From Flavobacteriaceae bacterium (GTDB lineage: Bacteria; Bacteroidota; Bacteroidia; Flavobacteriales; Flavobacteriaceae): a stretch of DNA of 64,000 bases. The position numbers and the translations under genes are program-made. The stretch covers positions 106,319-170,318 of the forward strand of contig JAIXYI010000084.1 of NCBI GenBank assembly GCA_027490305.1, read 5' to 3'. This document shows, piece by piece, positions 48,911-56,923 of the stretch. Position 1 is the stretch's first letter. Each line of letters starts with the position of its first letter. A model generated the notes under the pieces. That model saw nothing but the letters and a program-made list of their open reading frames with translations, was not told the DNA's origin and did not search any database.

Positions 48911-50329
48911 ATGAAAACACCTATTACAAAAGACCTTTTGGTCGAAGCGGGTTTCCCCAACAAACTGGCGGGCCCCGCACTTTACCTGGTTTATGAACAT
49001 ATGACGGGCATGCCGTATGAGGAGATCATGGGTTTGCTCAAAAAGCTGAATGAAAATCCGGCTGCCTTCGTTGACGAACCGATTATCGGTTCTCTCGCGA
49101 CGCAAATGATGGCGTACCAAGAACAAATGAAAGACGTCGTTGAGCTGCGTGAAACCGCACCCGACTATGCGGTGTATGGCACCGAACATATTGAAGAAGG
49201 CGCCCACCGCCAAATGGAAGTGGCGATGCGTCTTCCGATCACGGCCGCCGGGGCGCTGATGCCTGACGCCCACCAAGGCTACGGACTGCCGATCGGTGGG
49301 GTGCTGGCCACCCGCAATGCCATCATTCCGTATGGTGTGGGTGTGGATATCGGCTGTCGTATGGCATTGTCGATCTATGATATACCGGAGGCGGATTTCG
49401 CCCTGCACAAGGCAAAGTACCAACGTGAACTGATCGCCCACACACGATTCGGCGCCGGACACGGCTTCCACGGTTCAGACAAAGCCAACCACGATGTGAT
49501 GGACCACCACGCGTTCAACCTTACACCCCTGCTCCGTCACTTGAAGGATAAAGCGTGGTCACAGCTCGGTACCTCGGGCGGGGGTAACCACTTCGTCGAG
49601 TTTGGTGTCATTGAGTTTGCCGAGGCCGATGCGGTGCTCGGCGTGCCGAAGGGTCGGTATGTGGCGCTGTTGACCCATTCGGGGTCACGTGGGTTCGGGG
49701 CTACCATAGCCGGCCACTATACTAAGGTGGCAAAAGCAAAAACGGCACTACCGGCAGAGGCAGCCAACCTGGCCTGGCTCGACCTACAGTCGCAGGAAGG
49801 GCAGGAGTATTGGATCGCCATGAACCTGGCCGGCGACTACGCCTCGGCCTGCCATGAGGTCATCCACCGTAAAATGGCGCACGCCATCGGGGCGACCGTG
49901 CTGGCGAAAGTCGAGAACCACCACAACTTCGCCTGGAAAGAAATCTGGAATGGCGAAGAGGTGATCGTACACCGAAAAGGTGCTACACCTGCCGGAAAAG
50001 GCGTGATGGGGATCATTCCGGGTTCCATGACCGCGCCAGGGTTCCTTGTCAGGGGGAAAGGAGTAGACGCCTCGCTGCAGTCGGCTTCACACGGCGCGGG
50101 TCGCCAGATGAGCCGGACCTTCGCCATCAAGAACATCAGCAAACAGCAGATGCGCGATGTGTTGAAAGAACATGACGTGACGCTCATCGGTGCGGGCAAA
50201 GACGAGGCGCCGATGGCCTATAAAGATATCCATGCGGTGATGGAGGCGCAACGCGACCTGGTGGACGTGGTAGCAACGTTCCATCCAAAGATCGTCCGGA
50301 TGGCCGACGACGGAAGTCGCGAAGATTAA
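48911..50329 (+). CDS. rtcB: RtcB-family tRNA-splicing/RNA-repair ligase
   Basis: Joins RNA 2',3'-cyclic phosphate ends to 5'-OH using GTP and Mn2+. The 472-residue protein shows MPDAHQGYGLPIGGVLAT, the GVDIGCRMA metal-site motif, FGAGHGFHG, SGGGNHFVEF, THSGSRGFGATI, VENHHNFAWKE, VHRKGATPAGKGVMGIIPGSM, SASHGAGRQMSR, with the guanylated His in the last region. It is longer and more diverged at the N-terminus than E. coli RtcB (408 aa). Expression is probably set by the divergent WYL regulator. No archease or RtcA lies next to it. Confidence 0.95.
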   Translation: MKTPITKDLLVEAGFPNKLAGPALYLVYEHMTGMPYEEIMGLLKKLNENPAAFVDEPIIGSLATQMMAYQEQMKDVVELRETAPDYAVYGTEHIEEGAHRQMEVAMRLPITAAGALMPDAHQGYGLPIGGVLATRNAIIPYGVGVDIGCRMALSIYDIPEADFALHKAKYQRELIAHTRFGAGHGFHGSDKANHDVMDHHAFNLTPLLRHLKDKAWSQLGTSGGGNHFVEFGVIEFAEADAVLGVPKGRYVALLTHSGSRGFGATIAGHYTKVAKAKTALPAEAANLAWLDLQSQEGQEYWIAMNLAGDYASACHEVIHRKMAHAIGATVLAKVENHHNFAWKEIWNGEEVIVHRKGATPAGKGVMGIIPGSMTAPGFLVRGKGVDASLQSASHGAGRQMSRTFAIKNISKQQMRDVLKEHDVTLIGAGKDEAPMAYKDIHAVMEAQRDLVDVVATFHPKIVRMADDGSRED

Positions 50330-50335
50330 AGAGGG

Positions 50336-50361
50336 AAGTCCGGTAGTGCGCTATCGGACTT
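50336..50361. terminator. Bidirectional terminator after rtcB
   Basis: 11-bp stem AAGTCCGGTAG / CTATCGGACTT (one G-T pair), loop TGCG, then a T-run. It contains the stop codon of the convergent small membrane protein gene. Confidence 0.88.
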
Positions 50362-50590
50362 TTTTATAGGACCTAAGCACCAGAATTCCCACTATTGCCA
50401 CCGGCGCTATCAGTGCGAAGTAAAGTCCGAATAGTTTCAATAAAGCTACTGCTACTGCCGCACACACCACAAAGGCCAACATCTGCCGCCAGGCCCGTTG
50501 CGACTGCCTAAGTGCTTTGCCATCTTCTACATACCCCAAAAAGGGCAGGAGGAAGGCCACGACACCGAGTAGGATTAGAATGAGGTGCAT
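50351..50590 (-). CDS. Small membrane protein, three helices
   Basis: A 79-residue protein made almost entirely of three hydrophobic helices (LILILLGVVAFLLPFLGYV; LAFVVCAAVAVALLKLFGLY; ALIAPVAIVGILVL) and a basic end. Not recognised. Start 50590 is set by the N-terminal helix; element A4 lies upstream. Confidence 0.6.
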   Translation of the reverse strand: MHLILILLGVVAFLLPFLGYVEDGKALRQSQRAWRQMLAFVVCAAVAVALLKLFGLYFALIAPVAIVGILVLRSYKKVR

Positions 50591-50638
50591 GTACCAAATA
50601 TACGTCTTTTGGGCAACAACCGTCCCATAGAAGGGGTT

Positions 50639-50775
50639 GCGTGAGGGATTGAGGCAGTTGTCTGAGCCCGGCACGCAGCCTGCGGAGTGCCCGGCGAGTG
50701 CCGAAAGCCCGACGGCGCCGTCTGCCAACTGTTCACTGCCCACTGCCTACTAAAACGGCGCCGGCACGCCCAAAA
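50639..50775 (-). repeat. Dispersed structured element A, copy A4 (diverged, inverted)
   Basis: Read on the minus strand it begins TTTTGGGCGTGCCGGCGCCG, as A3 does, and ends CCCTCACGC, again as A3. The GCGTG/CACGC outer pair is at 50765-50769 and 50639-50643. The middle boxes are degraded except GGGCTTTCGG, and a heptad run (AGTAGGC, AGTGGGC, AGTGAAC, AGTTGGC) lies inside. A3 and A4 flank the WYL-rtcB region in opposite orientation. Confidence 0.65.
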
Positions 50776-50811
50776 ATCCCTCCCACTCACTACGAAACGC
50801 AATTTCCTCGT

Positions 50812-50819
50812 TATCTTTG
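50812..50819 (+). promoter_or_regulatory. -7 box TATCTTTG for the exonuclease gene
   Basis: Perfect TAnnTTTG, 19 bp before the ATG, and 36 bp after the end of A4. Confidence 0.6.
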
Positions 50820-50838
50820 CCCTTCCAAAATCGTTACA

Positions 50839-51615
50839 ATGGAACTTCACCTCCACAGGCCCCTGTGTTTTTTCGATCTCGAAACCACGGGTGTCGACAT
50901 CTGCAAAGACCGTATCGTCGAAATTTCGATTTTTAAGGTCTACCCAAACGGAAATAAGGAAAGCCGGACGTGGCTGGTGAACCCGACCATTCCGATTCCG
51001 CCGCAATGCACCGCCGTGCACGGCATTACCAATGAAAAGGTGGCCAACGAGCCGACGTTCAAGGAAATCGGGCCGCTGGTATACAATATGATAAAGGATT
51101 CGGACCTGGCCGGGTTCAACTCTGACCGTTTTGATATTCCGTTGCTGGCGGAGGAATTGCTGCGCGCCGGACTCGACTTCGATATGAAATCGCGGGTGTC
51201 GGTTGATATCCAGACGATTTTCCATAAAAAAGAAGAGCGTACGCTGTCGGCTGCCTACAAGTTTTATTGTGGTAAAACCCTGGAGAATGCACACTCGGCG
51301 GAGGCAGATACGATGGCGACGTATGAGATATTGAAGGCGCAACTGGAGCGGTATCCTGACCTGGAGAATGAAGTACGGGCCCTTTCCGAATACTCGACCC
51401 GCAAGAAAATCGCCGATTTCGCCGGTATGATTGCCTTTGATGCCGACGGCGACGAGATTTTCACCTTTGGCAAACACAAAGGCGTGAAGGTTGACAAGAT
51501 ATTCGACCTCGAGCCGGGCTATTTCAGTTGGATCCAGAACGCTGATTTCCCGCTGTATACAAAGAAGGTGCTGACGGGGATTAAGTTGCGGCGGTTGAAT
51601 AATAAGTTGAGTTGA
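50839..51615 (+). CDS. DnaQ-like 3'-5' exonuclease
   Basis: A 258-residue DEDDh exonuclease. Exo I FFDLETTG (Asp13, Glu15), Exo II GFNSDRFDIPLLAEEL, Exo III HSAEADTMATYE (His and Asp). C-terminal about 60 residues (FTFGKHKGVKVDKIFDLEPGYFSWIQNADFPLYTKKVL) form the small domain often found after such exonucleases in Bacteroidota (ExoX/DUF3820-like). Could process DNA or RNA ends in repair. The start at 50839 removes an upstream extension that would be read from element A4 and from the promoter. Confidence 0.9.
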   Translation: MELHLHRPLCFFDLETTGVDICKDRIVEISIFKVYPNGNKESRTWLVNPTIPIPPQCTAVHGITNEKVANEPTFKEIGPLVYNMIKDSDLAGFNSDRFDIPLLAEELLRAGLDFDMKSRVSVDIQTIFHKKEERTLSAAYKFYCGKTLENAHSAEADTMATYEILKAQLERYPDLENEVRALSEYSTRKKIADFAGMIAFDADGDEIFTFGKHKGVKVDKIFDLEPGYFSWIQNADFPLYTKKVLTGIKLRRLNNKLS

Positions 51616-51785
51616 CGGTTGACAGTTGATGGTTGACAGTTAATGGTGGAGGGTTCGGACGTGGCGGTATAGCCCGCTCTCCGTTACGGAACAACTAATT
51701 TATCTCTCGCTTCCTCGTTATCCCATTATCTAATTGTCAACATTGTCTAATTATCTCATTTGCTAATTATCCCATTCGCTCATTA
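51604..51785. repeat. Heptad array (GTTGACA/GTTGATG) and octad/nonad array (TAATTATC)
   Basis: 51604-51648: GTTGACG, GTTGACA, GTTGATG, GTTGACA, GTTAATG. 51715-51785: ATTATCTAATTGTC, CTAATTATCTCATT type words, reaching 3 bp from the FAH gene start. A short G/C core lies between. The gap of 172 bp has nothing else, except whatever promoter the arrays contain. Confidence 0.75.
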
Positions 51786-51787
51786 CC

Positions 51788-52399
51788 ATGAAAATCATCT
51801 GCATCGGCCGTAATTACGCCAACCACATCGCCGAACTCCAGAACGAGCGTCCGTCGGAGCCTGTTATTTTTCTCAAGCCTGACACGGCGGTGGTGCAAAA
51901 ACAGTTTCCGTTTGTGATTCCGGAGTTCAGTACGGATGTGCACCACGAAGTGGAAGTGTTGGTGAAAATCAATAAAGTCGGCAAACACATCGCCCAGAAA
52001 TTTGCGCACAAGTACTATGATGAAATTGGGCTGGGCATCGATTTCACGGCACGTGACCTGCAACAGCGCCTGAAAGACAAGGGGTTGCCGTGGGAGAAAG
52101 CCAAGGCGTTCGACGGTTCGGCTGTGATCGGTGATTTTTTACCAAAGACGCAATTTGAATCATTGGAAAGTCTTACTTTTGAGTTGACCGTAAACGGAAG
52201 CAGGGCGCAGATAGGAAACACCTCGCACATGCTGTGGAAGATAGACGAACTCATCGCCTATGTCTCGCAGTTCTTTACGCTCCGAACCGGAGATGTCCTG
52301 TTTACGGGAACACCGGAAGGCGTGGCGGCGGTGCAACCTGGCGATGTGCTGGAAGGCTTTCTGGAAGGTCAGCAATTATTCAGGACCCAAATTAAGTAA
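51788..52399 (+). CDS. Fumarylacetoacetate hydrolase (FAH) family protein
   Basis: A 203-residue protein of the FAH superfamily; many such short members are oxaloacetate decarboxylases or acylpyruvate hydrolases, while some are isomerases. The metal triad Glu-Glu-Asp is in the VHHEVEVLVKINKVGKH segment; LGIDFTARDLQQRLKDKGLPWEKAKAFDGSAVIGDFLP and GDVLFTGTPEGVAAVQPGDVLEG are hallmark. The stop codon overlaps the Hpt gene ATG by one base. Confidence 0.9.
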   Translation: MKIICIGRNYANHIAELQNERPSEPVIFLKPDTAVVQKQFPFVIPEFSTDVHHEVEVLVKINKVGKHIAQKFAHKYYDEIGLGIDFTARDLQQRLKDKGLPWEKAKAFDGSAVIGDFLPKTQFESLESLTFELTVNGSRAQIGNTSHMLWKIDELIAYVSQFFTLRTGDVLFTGTPEGVAAVQPGDVLEGFLEGQQLFRTQIK

Positions 52400-52743
52400 T
52401 GGCCATACATTATAACCTGGCGAAAGTGCACGCCATCTCCGACAACGACGACGCCTTCGTGCGCCAAATCCTGACCCTTTTCATAACCGAAGTGCCGGAA
52501 GACCTGGCGGAGGTGCGGGAGGGCATCAAAGAGAAAGACTACCAGCGGGCTTATGCGTTTGCCCATAAAATAAAACCTACCTTCGACCTTCTCGGCATGA
52601 CCGTCGCCTTTGATGAGATCCGCGCCGTGGAAGAGTGGACGAAGCGGCAGGGCAAAAAGAAGGAAATCAAGGATACCTTCTCCAGTATTGCCGATAAGGT
52701 GGAGAAAGCCACCCGCGAAATCCGCAAAGATTTCGATATCTGA
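52399..52743 (+). CDS. Hpt (histidine phosphotransfer) domain protein
   Basis: A 114-residue helical protein. FAHKIKPTFDLLGM contains the phospho-accepting His56 and the HKxKP pattern of Hpt modules. It would shuttle phosphate between a hybrid kinase and a response regulator elsewhere in the genome; none of these is adjacent. It overlaps FAH by one base and precedes the secreted protein by 2 bp, so the three form one transcript. Confidence 0.85.
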   Translation: MAIHYNLAKVHAISDNDDAFVRQILTLFITEVPEDLAEVREGIKEKDYQRAYAFAHKIKPTFDLLGMTVAFDEIRAVEEWTKRQGKKKEIKDTFSSIADKVEKATREIRKDFDI

Positions 52744-52745
52744 AC

Positions 52746-53402
52746 ATGAAGAACGCGCTTTTTTTGCTGTTGTTGACCACGTCGGCATGGGCGCAGAAAG
52801 ACTTCGCATTCGATTATATTGCGGAGTACGATTTCAGGATGACCGATTCGGCAAAGGTGGAAAAACGGTGGTTCTGGTTCAATTCACACGATAATTCCTA
52901 TCGCCTCGAAATTATTGACACGGGCAGGGGTAACGTCCGTTGTTACTTCTTTGAGATCAACGGCAAGACGTCGACGTTTATCATGGACAAGGAGCAGTTT
53001 TTCGCCGGGGCGGCCTGCGCAACGAATTGCAAACTGGTCACCGATATGTTCCGCGATCGCTATTATCATGAGGAAGACTACAAGCTGACCTCGGTCGATA
53101 CGCTCGTGGACGGAACGCTCCGGAAGCTGTTCACGGCATCAAGCGTCGACCCCAAACGCGAACAGCGCAAGAAACTCGGTAAAGCCTGTTACATCTACGG
53201 CAGCCAATCGGAGTTTGACAAGCCTATGATCATGGCTGCCATTGACTATTACCTGTGGAAACAGGATCCAAAATTCCCGGTCGGACTTCCCCTTGACCGC
53301 TACCAACTTACGTTCGAAGGCAAGCGGACGGTGTGGTACCATTTGGTCGAATATGCCCCGTTAAAAGTCTATTTTATCATCCCTAAAGAATGCGCCGACT
53401 GA
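52746..53402 (+). CDS. Secreted protein of unknown function
   Basis: A 218-residue protein with signal peptide ([17 protein letters not shown]). It begins [38 protein letters not shown] and contains cysteine-containing [22 protein letters not shown]. No recognised domain; a beta-sandwich or lipocalin-like fold is possible. It starts 2 bp after Hpt and ends 1 bp before cinA, so it is embedded in this operon. Confidence 0.7.
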   Translation: MKNALFLLLLTTSAWAQKDFAFDYIAEYDFRMTDSAKVEKRWFWFNSHDNSYRLEIIDTGRGNVRCYFFEINGKTSTFIMDKEQFFAGAACATNCKLVTDMFRDRYYHEEDYKLTSVDTLVDGTLRKLFTASSVDPKREQRKKLGKACYIYGSQSEFDKPMIMAAIDYYLWKQDPKFPVGLPLDRYQLTFEGKRTVWYHLVEYAPLKVYFIIPKECAD

Positions 53403-53403
53403 T

Positions 53404-54660
53404 ATGAAAGCAGCTATTGTGACTATTGGAGACGAAATTTTGATCGGCCAGATCGTCGACAGCAACTCGGCCTATATGGCCAAAGCCCTCGACGCCATTG
53501 GCGTGGCGGTGTATGAAATGGCGTCGATTTCCGATTCGGGCGACCATATCCGGGAGACGTTTGGATACTACCAGGATGTGGTGGACATCGTATTGGTGAC
53601 CGGCGGACTCGGACCGACCAAAGACGACATTACCAAAAAAATCATCTGCGAGTATTTCGACGATACGCTGGTGATCGATGAAGCCGTATTGGCGCACGTT
53701 ACCCGCCTCATCGAGCAGTATTTCAAACGCCCCATCACCCAACTCAACCGCGACCAGGCCTTAGTGCCATCGAAGGCGGTGGTGCTGCACAACGAATACG
53801 GCACTGCGCCGGGCATCTGGATGCGGAAAGACAAGACGGTATTCGTCTTCATGCCGGGCGTGCCGTTTGAAATGAAAGGATTGATGGAGAAATCGGTCAT
53901 CCCGCGCATACAGGCCGAATTCGAGCGGCCGTTTATCCTCCATAAAACCCTTTTGACCTATGGCATGGGCGAAAGCCTGCTGGCCGAAACCATTGCCACG
54001 TGGGAAGAAAACCTGCCCGAAACGATTAAGTTGGCCTATCTTCCGGCACCGGGCCGTGTGCGGTTGCGGTTGTCGGCACGTGGGCGCGACAAGGCCGAAC
54101 TCGAACGCATCATCGACGAGCAGGTAGCCCTGTTACAGCCACTCATCGGGCACATCATCACCGGGTTTGAAGACGGCGAAACCATCGAAGTGACGGCCGG
54201 CAAACTGCTGGCACAAAAAAGGCTCACCCTCGCGTTGGGCGAAAGCTGCACCGGCGGCCGCATCGCACAGATGCTGACCTCGGTACCCGGCGCGTCGGCC
54301 TACTTCCGAGGTGGTGTGGTCAGTTATACGAAAGAAGCCAAGATCGACCTGCTGGGCGTGAACCCCGATACAATAGCGACCCATACGGTCGTAAGCGCCG
54401 CCGTAGCCGAAGAAATGGCACAGGGTGCACAACGGCGGTTCGGGGCAGATTACGGTATCGGCGTCACCGGAAATGCGGGCCCTACGACCGATGATACCGG
54501 CGAAGAAGTGGGTGCGGTGTATATCGCGCTCGCCACTCCGGAAGGCGTGGTATCCGAGCGTTTTTCCATGGGGCAACCCCGCGCGAAGGTCATCGAACGC
54601 GCGGCGGTAAAAGCACTGGAAATGCTGCAAAAAGAAATTTTCAAAAATGTCGGGGCATAA
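53404..54660 (+). CDS. cinA: CinA-family protein (nicotinamide-nucleotide amidase)
   Basis: A 418-residue protein. The N-terminal MoaB-like domain ([70 protein letters not shown]) is followed by a middle KOW-like part and the C-terminal PncC amidase domain ([57 protein letters not shown]). It deamidates NMN to NaMN and hydrolyses ADP-ribose derivatives. Upstream of rpmB in many flavobacteria, as here. Confidence 0.95.
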   Translation: MKAAIVTIGDEILIGQIVDSNSAYMAKALDAIGVAVYEMASISDSGDHIRETFGYYQDVVDIVLVTGGLGPTKDDITKKIICEYFDDTLVIDEAVLAHVTRLIEQYFKRPITQLNRDQALVPSKAVVLHNEYGTAPGIWMRKDKTVFVFMPGVPFEMKGLMEKSVIPRIQAEFERPFILHKTLLTYGMGESLLAETIATWEENLPETIKLAYLPAPGRVRLRLSARGRDKAELERIIDEQVALLQPLIGHIITGFEDGETIEVTAGKLLAQKRLTLALGESCTGGRIAQMLTSVPGASAYFRGGVVSYTKEAKIDLLGVNPDTIATHTVVSAAVAEEMAQGAQRRFGADYGIGVTGNAGPTTDDTGEEVGAVYIALATPEGVVSERFSMGQPRAKVIERAAVKALEMLQKEIFKNVGA

Positions 54661-54662
54661 TT

Positions 54663-54692
54663 TTGCTGTAACGTTTCTTTTTCTTTTCTTTG
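54663..54692 (+). promoter_or_regulatory. Promoter TTG-N19-TTTCTTTG of the rpmB operon
   Basis: TTG at 54663-54665 and TTTCTTTG at 54685-54692 with 19 bp between, the standard spacing; one mismatch in the -7 box. 37 bp leader to the rpmB ATG. Confidence 0.65.
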
Positions 54693-54729
54693 CACCCTGA
54701 TTTTGAATAACGAATAAACGATACGAGTC

Positions 54730-54966
54730 ATGTCAAGAGTTTGTGCACTTACGGGAAAGAAGGCGATGGTCGGGAACAACGTATCCCACGCCATGAACAA
54801 GACCAAAAGGAAGTTTTCCGTAAACCTGGTAAAGAAGCGTTTTTACCTGGCGGAAGAAGGTCGCTGGATTACCCTGCGTGTAGCCGCTTCTACGATCAAG
54901 ACTATCAACAAAAACGGAATTGAAGCGGTACTGAAGCAAGCGAAAGCGGACGGTTTCGTTAAGTAA
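54730..54966 (+). CDS. rpmB: 50S ribosomal protein L28
   Basis: A 78-residue protein of the large subunit: MSRVCALTGKKAMVGNNVSHAMNKTKRKFSVNL, RWITLRVAASTIKTINKNGI. It has only one cysteine (Cys5), so it is the zinc-free (C-minus) form. Followed by rpmG and the DUF4295 gene in one operon. Confidence 0.98.
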   Translation: MSRVCALTGKKAMVGNNVSHAMNKTKRKFSVNLVKKRFYLAEEGRWITLRVAASTIKTINKNGIEAVLKQAKADGFVK

Positions 54967-54987
54967 TTCCCTTAATACACGAGCAAG

Positions 54988-55170
54988 ATGGCAAAGAAAG
55001 GCAACAGAATCCAGGTAATTTTGGAGTGCACCGAGCATAAGACTTCAGGTGTACCAGGGACATCCCGCTATATTACGACAAAGAATAAAAAGAATACTCC
55101 GGACCGTCTGGAGATCAAAAAATTCAACCCGATCCTGAAAAGGGTAACCGTTCACAAAGAAATCAAGTAA
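54988..55170 (+). CDS. rpmG: 50S ribosomal protein L33
   Basis: A 60-residue protein, [18 protein letters not shown] ... [14 protein letters not shown]. One cysteine only, so zinc-free like L28, which implies little zinc-sparing change in these two ribosomal proteins. 21 bp after rpmB, 6 bp before the DUF4295 gene. Confidence 0.98.
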
Positions 55171-55176
55171 TACGTC

Positions 55177-55329
55177 ATGGCAAAGAAAACCGTAGCAACC
55201 CTGCAAACGCAGTCGAAAAGGCTGACCAAAGCGATCAAAATGGTAAAATCGCCTAAGACAGGTGCGTACACGTTCGTTGAGAGCGTCATGGCGCCCGAAC
55301 TGGTAGACGATTTCCTGAAAAAGAAATAA
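55177..55329 (+). CDS. DUF4295 small basic protein
   Basis: A 50-residue protein: MAKKTVATLQTQSKRLTK, KMVKSPKTGAYTF, ESVMAPELVDDFLKKK. This small basic family is found only in Bacteroidota and always after rpmB-rpmG and before ftsY, so it is presumed ribosome-associated. Start 55177 follows rpmG by 6 bp. A terminator follows. Confidence 0.93.
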   Translation: MAKKTVATLQTQSKRLTKAIKMVKSPKTGAYTFVESVMAPELVDDFLKKK

Positions 55330-55348
55330 GATCGTATCGACATTATAC

Positions 55349-55376
55349 AAAAGCTGCTCCATCGAGCGGCTTTTTT
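55349..55376 (+). terminator. Terminator of the rpmB-rpmG-DUF4295 operon
   Basis: Hairpin AAAAGCTGCTC / GAGCGGCTTTT (one mismatch at the middle), loop CATC, followed by TTTG. It separates the operon from ftsY. Confidence 0.9.
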
Positions 55377-55411
55377 GTTTTATGTAGCTATGGCAGCGGG
55401 TGCTGTCACTT

Positions 55412-55541
55412 TTAACAATAAATGCGTTTTTCCCGTAACACCGATTTCCGGGAAGTCGTATCTTGTCATAGGGAAGGGGCGGATGCATCCCCACGAAATT
55501 CTACTGACATGGTAGTACGGGAAACCCGTATATTTTGTTAA
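55412..55541. repeat. Element B, copy B3
   Basis: 130 bp. Terminal repeats TTAACAA (left) and TTGTTAA (right), inner arms TTTTTCCCGTAA and TACGGGAAACCCG, and the 28-nt invariant centre at 55459-55486. It lacks the 48-bp leader of B1 and B2. It is 76 bp before element A5. Confidence 0.8.
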
Positions 55542-55616
55542 CGTTTCATCCTATATGAAGTCCTCAATGATAAGCACATTACATTTCTCTATATTTGCAA
55601 CTGCAAAGCGCTGTCG

Positions 55617-55768
55617 TTTTTTGGGCAGCGATTCCGGCTCTCCGTTGCAAGTCCTCGCCCTTCAGCCGGTTTTTGTGGTCCTGGCATCGGCTTCCGTTGG
55701 TCGCCGCGCCAAAACTCAAAAACCATGGCTTCACGGCTCCGGGCTTTCCACTGCGATCCGGGCTGCGG
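55617..55768 (+). repeat. Dispersed structured element A, copy A5
   Basis: 152 bp. Outer stem GCAGC (55625-55629) with GCTGC (55762-55766), plus CCGG (55634) with CCGG (55758). Inner stem AGCCGGTTTTTG (55664-55675) with CAAAAACCATGGCT (55717-55730). Boxes CTCCGTTGCAAGTCCTCGCC, CTTCCGTTGGTCGC and GGGCTTTCCACTGC. Confidence 0.85.
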
Positions 55769-55769
55769 C

Positions 55770-55945
55770 TAATTAGATAATTAGAAAATGAGGCAATTAG
55801 ATAATGGGCGTCTCTCACGACCACGTCTCCCCTCATAATCAAATTATCTAATTTAATTAGACAATGGGTCAATTAGACAATGGGTGTCGCTCACCGCTAC
55901 GTCCCTTCTCATTATCTCATTATCAAATTATCTAATTTTCTAATT
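55770..55945. repeat. Octad arrays and a duplicated unit upstream of ftsY
   Basis: Words AATTAGAT, AATTAGAC and the complements AATTATCT, CATTATCT. Two similar units (about 55795-55857 and 55870-55937) each have an octad arm, a G/C core like GGGYGTCKCTCAC, and an inverted octad arm, so each can form a hairpin. The last word ends 3-8 bp from the ftsY ATG. Confidence 0.8.
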
Positions 55946-55948
55946 GAA

Positions 55949-56923
55949 ATGAGCTTCTTCAAACGCTTCTTCTCCTCCGATAAACCCGTCCTGAAAGACG
56001 AGGAAAAACAAAACCTCGACAAAGGACTCGAAAAGTCGAAAACCTCCTTTTTCTCCAAACTCGCCAAAGCCGTAGCCGGAAAGTCGAGTGTAGACGATGA
56101 GGTACTTGACAACCTGGAGGAAATCCTGGTAAATTCCGATGTAGGCGTCAACACCACACTCAAGATCATCGAGCGCATCGAGCGTCGCGTGGCGGAAGAC
56201 AAATACTTAGGCACCGACGAACTCAACCAGATCCTGCGCGAGGAAATTGCCTCTTTGTTATCGGAGACCGATTCAGGAGAAGCAACCGAATTCGTCATCC
56301 CAACTGGTAAAAAGCCGTATGTTATTATGGTGGTGGGGGTCAATGGTGTGGGCAAAACCACTACCATTGGAAAACTTGCCAACCAGTTCAAAAAAGCCGG
56401 ATATAGCGTCGTCTTAGGCGCTGCTGATACCTTCCGTGCCGCCGCTATCGACCAGCTTCAGATCTGGGCTGATCGGGTAGGTGTTCCAATCGTGAAACAG
56501 CAAATGGGCAGTGATCCGGCCTCTGTGGCCTTCGATACGCTGCAGTCGGCCGTTAATCAAAATGCAGACGTCGTGATCATCGACACTGCGGGTCGCCTCC
56601 ACAATAAAGTCAACCTGATGAACGAGCTTTCGAAGGTGAAACGCGTGATGCAGAAAGTGGTAGATGACGCCCCGCATGACGTGCTGCTCGTACTAGACGG
56701 CTCTACAGGCCAAAATGCGTTTGAACAGGCCAAGCAGTTCACGGCTGCCACGGAGGTCACCTGCCTCGCCGTTACGAAACTCGACGGCACGGCAAAAGGG
56801 GGCGTGGTAATCGGAATTTCCGACCAGTTCCGCATTCCGGTTAAGTATATCGGTGTCGGAGAAGGCATCGAAGATCTGCAGGTTTTCAATAAATATGAAT
56901 TCGTCGACTCTTTCTTTAAATGA
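55949..56923 (+). CDS. ftsY: Signal recognition particle receptor FtsY
   Basis: GTPase that docks SRP-ribosome complexes at the inner membrane. The 324-residue protein has the short amphipathic N-terminus MSFFKRFFSS, the N domain (DDEVLDNLEEILVNSDVGVNTTLKI), the NG core with P-loop GVNGVGKTT (130-138), LGAADTFRAAAIDQL, IIDTAGRLHNK and TKLDGTAKGG, and the motif GVGEGIEDLQVFN. Start 55949 matches the family N-terminus. Its TGA overlaps the start of a 56-residue gene. Confidence 0.97.
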   Translation: MSFFKRFFSSDKPVLKDEEKQNLDKGLEKSKTSFFSKLAKAVAGKSSVDDEVLDNLEEILVNSDVGVNTTLKIIERIERRVAEDKYLGTDELNQILREEIASLLSETDSGEATEFVIPTGKKPYVIMVVGVNGVGKTTTIGKLANQFKKAGYSVVLGAADTFRAAAIDQLQIWADRVGVPIVKQQMGSDPASVAFDTLQSAVNQNADVVIIDTAGRLHNKVNLMNELSKVKRVMQKVVDDAPHDVLLVLDGSTGQNAFEQAKQFTAATEVTCLAVTKLDGTAKGGVVIGISDQFRIPVKYIGVGEGIEDLQVFNKYEFVDSFFK

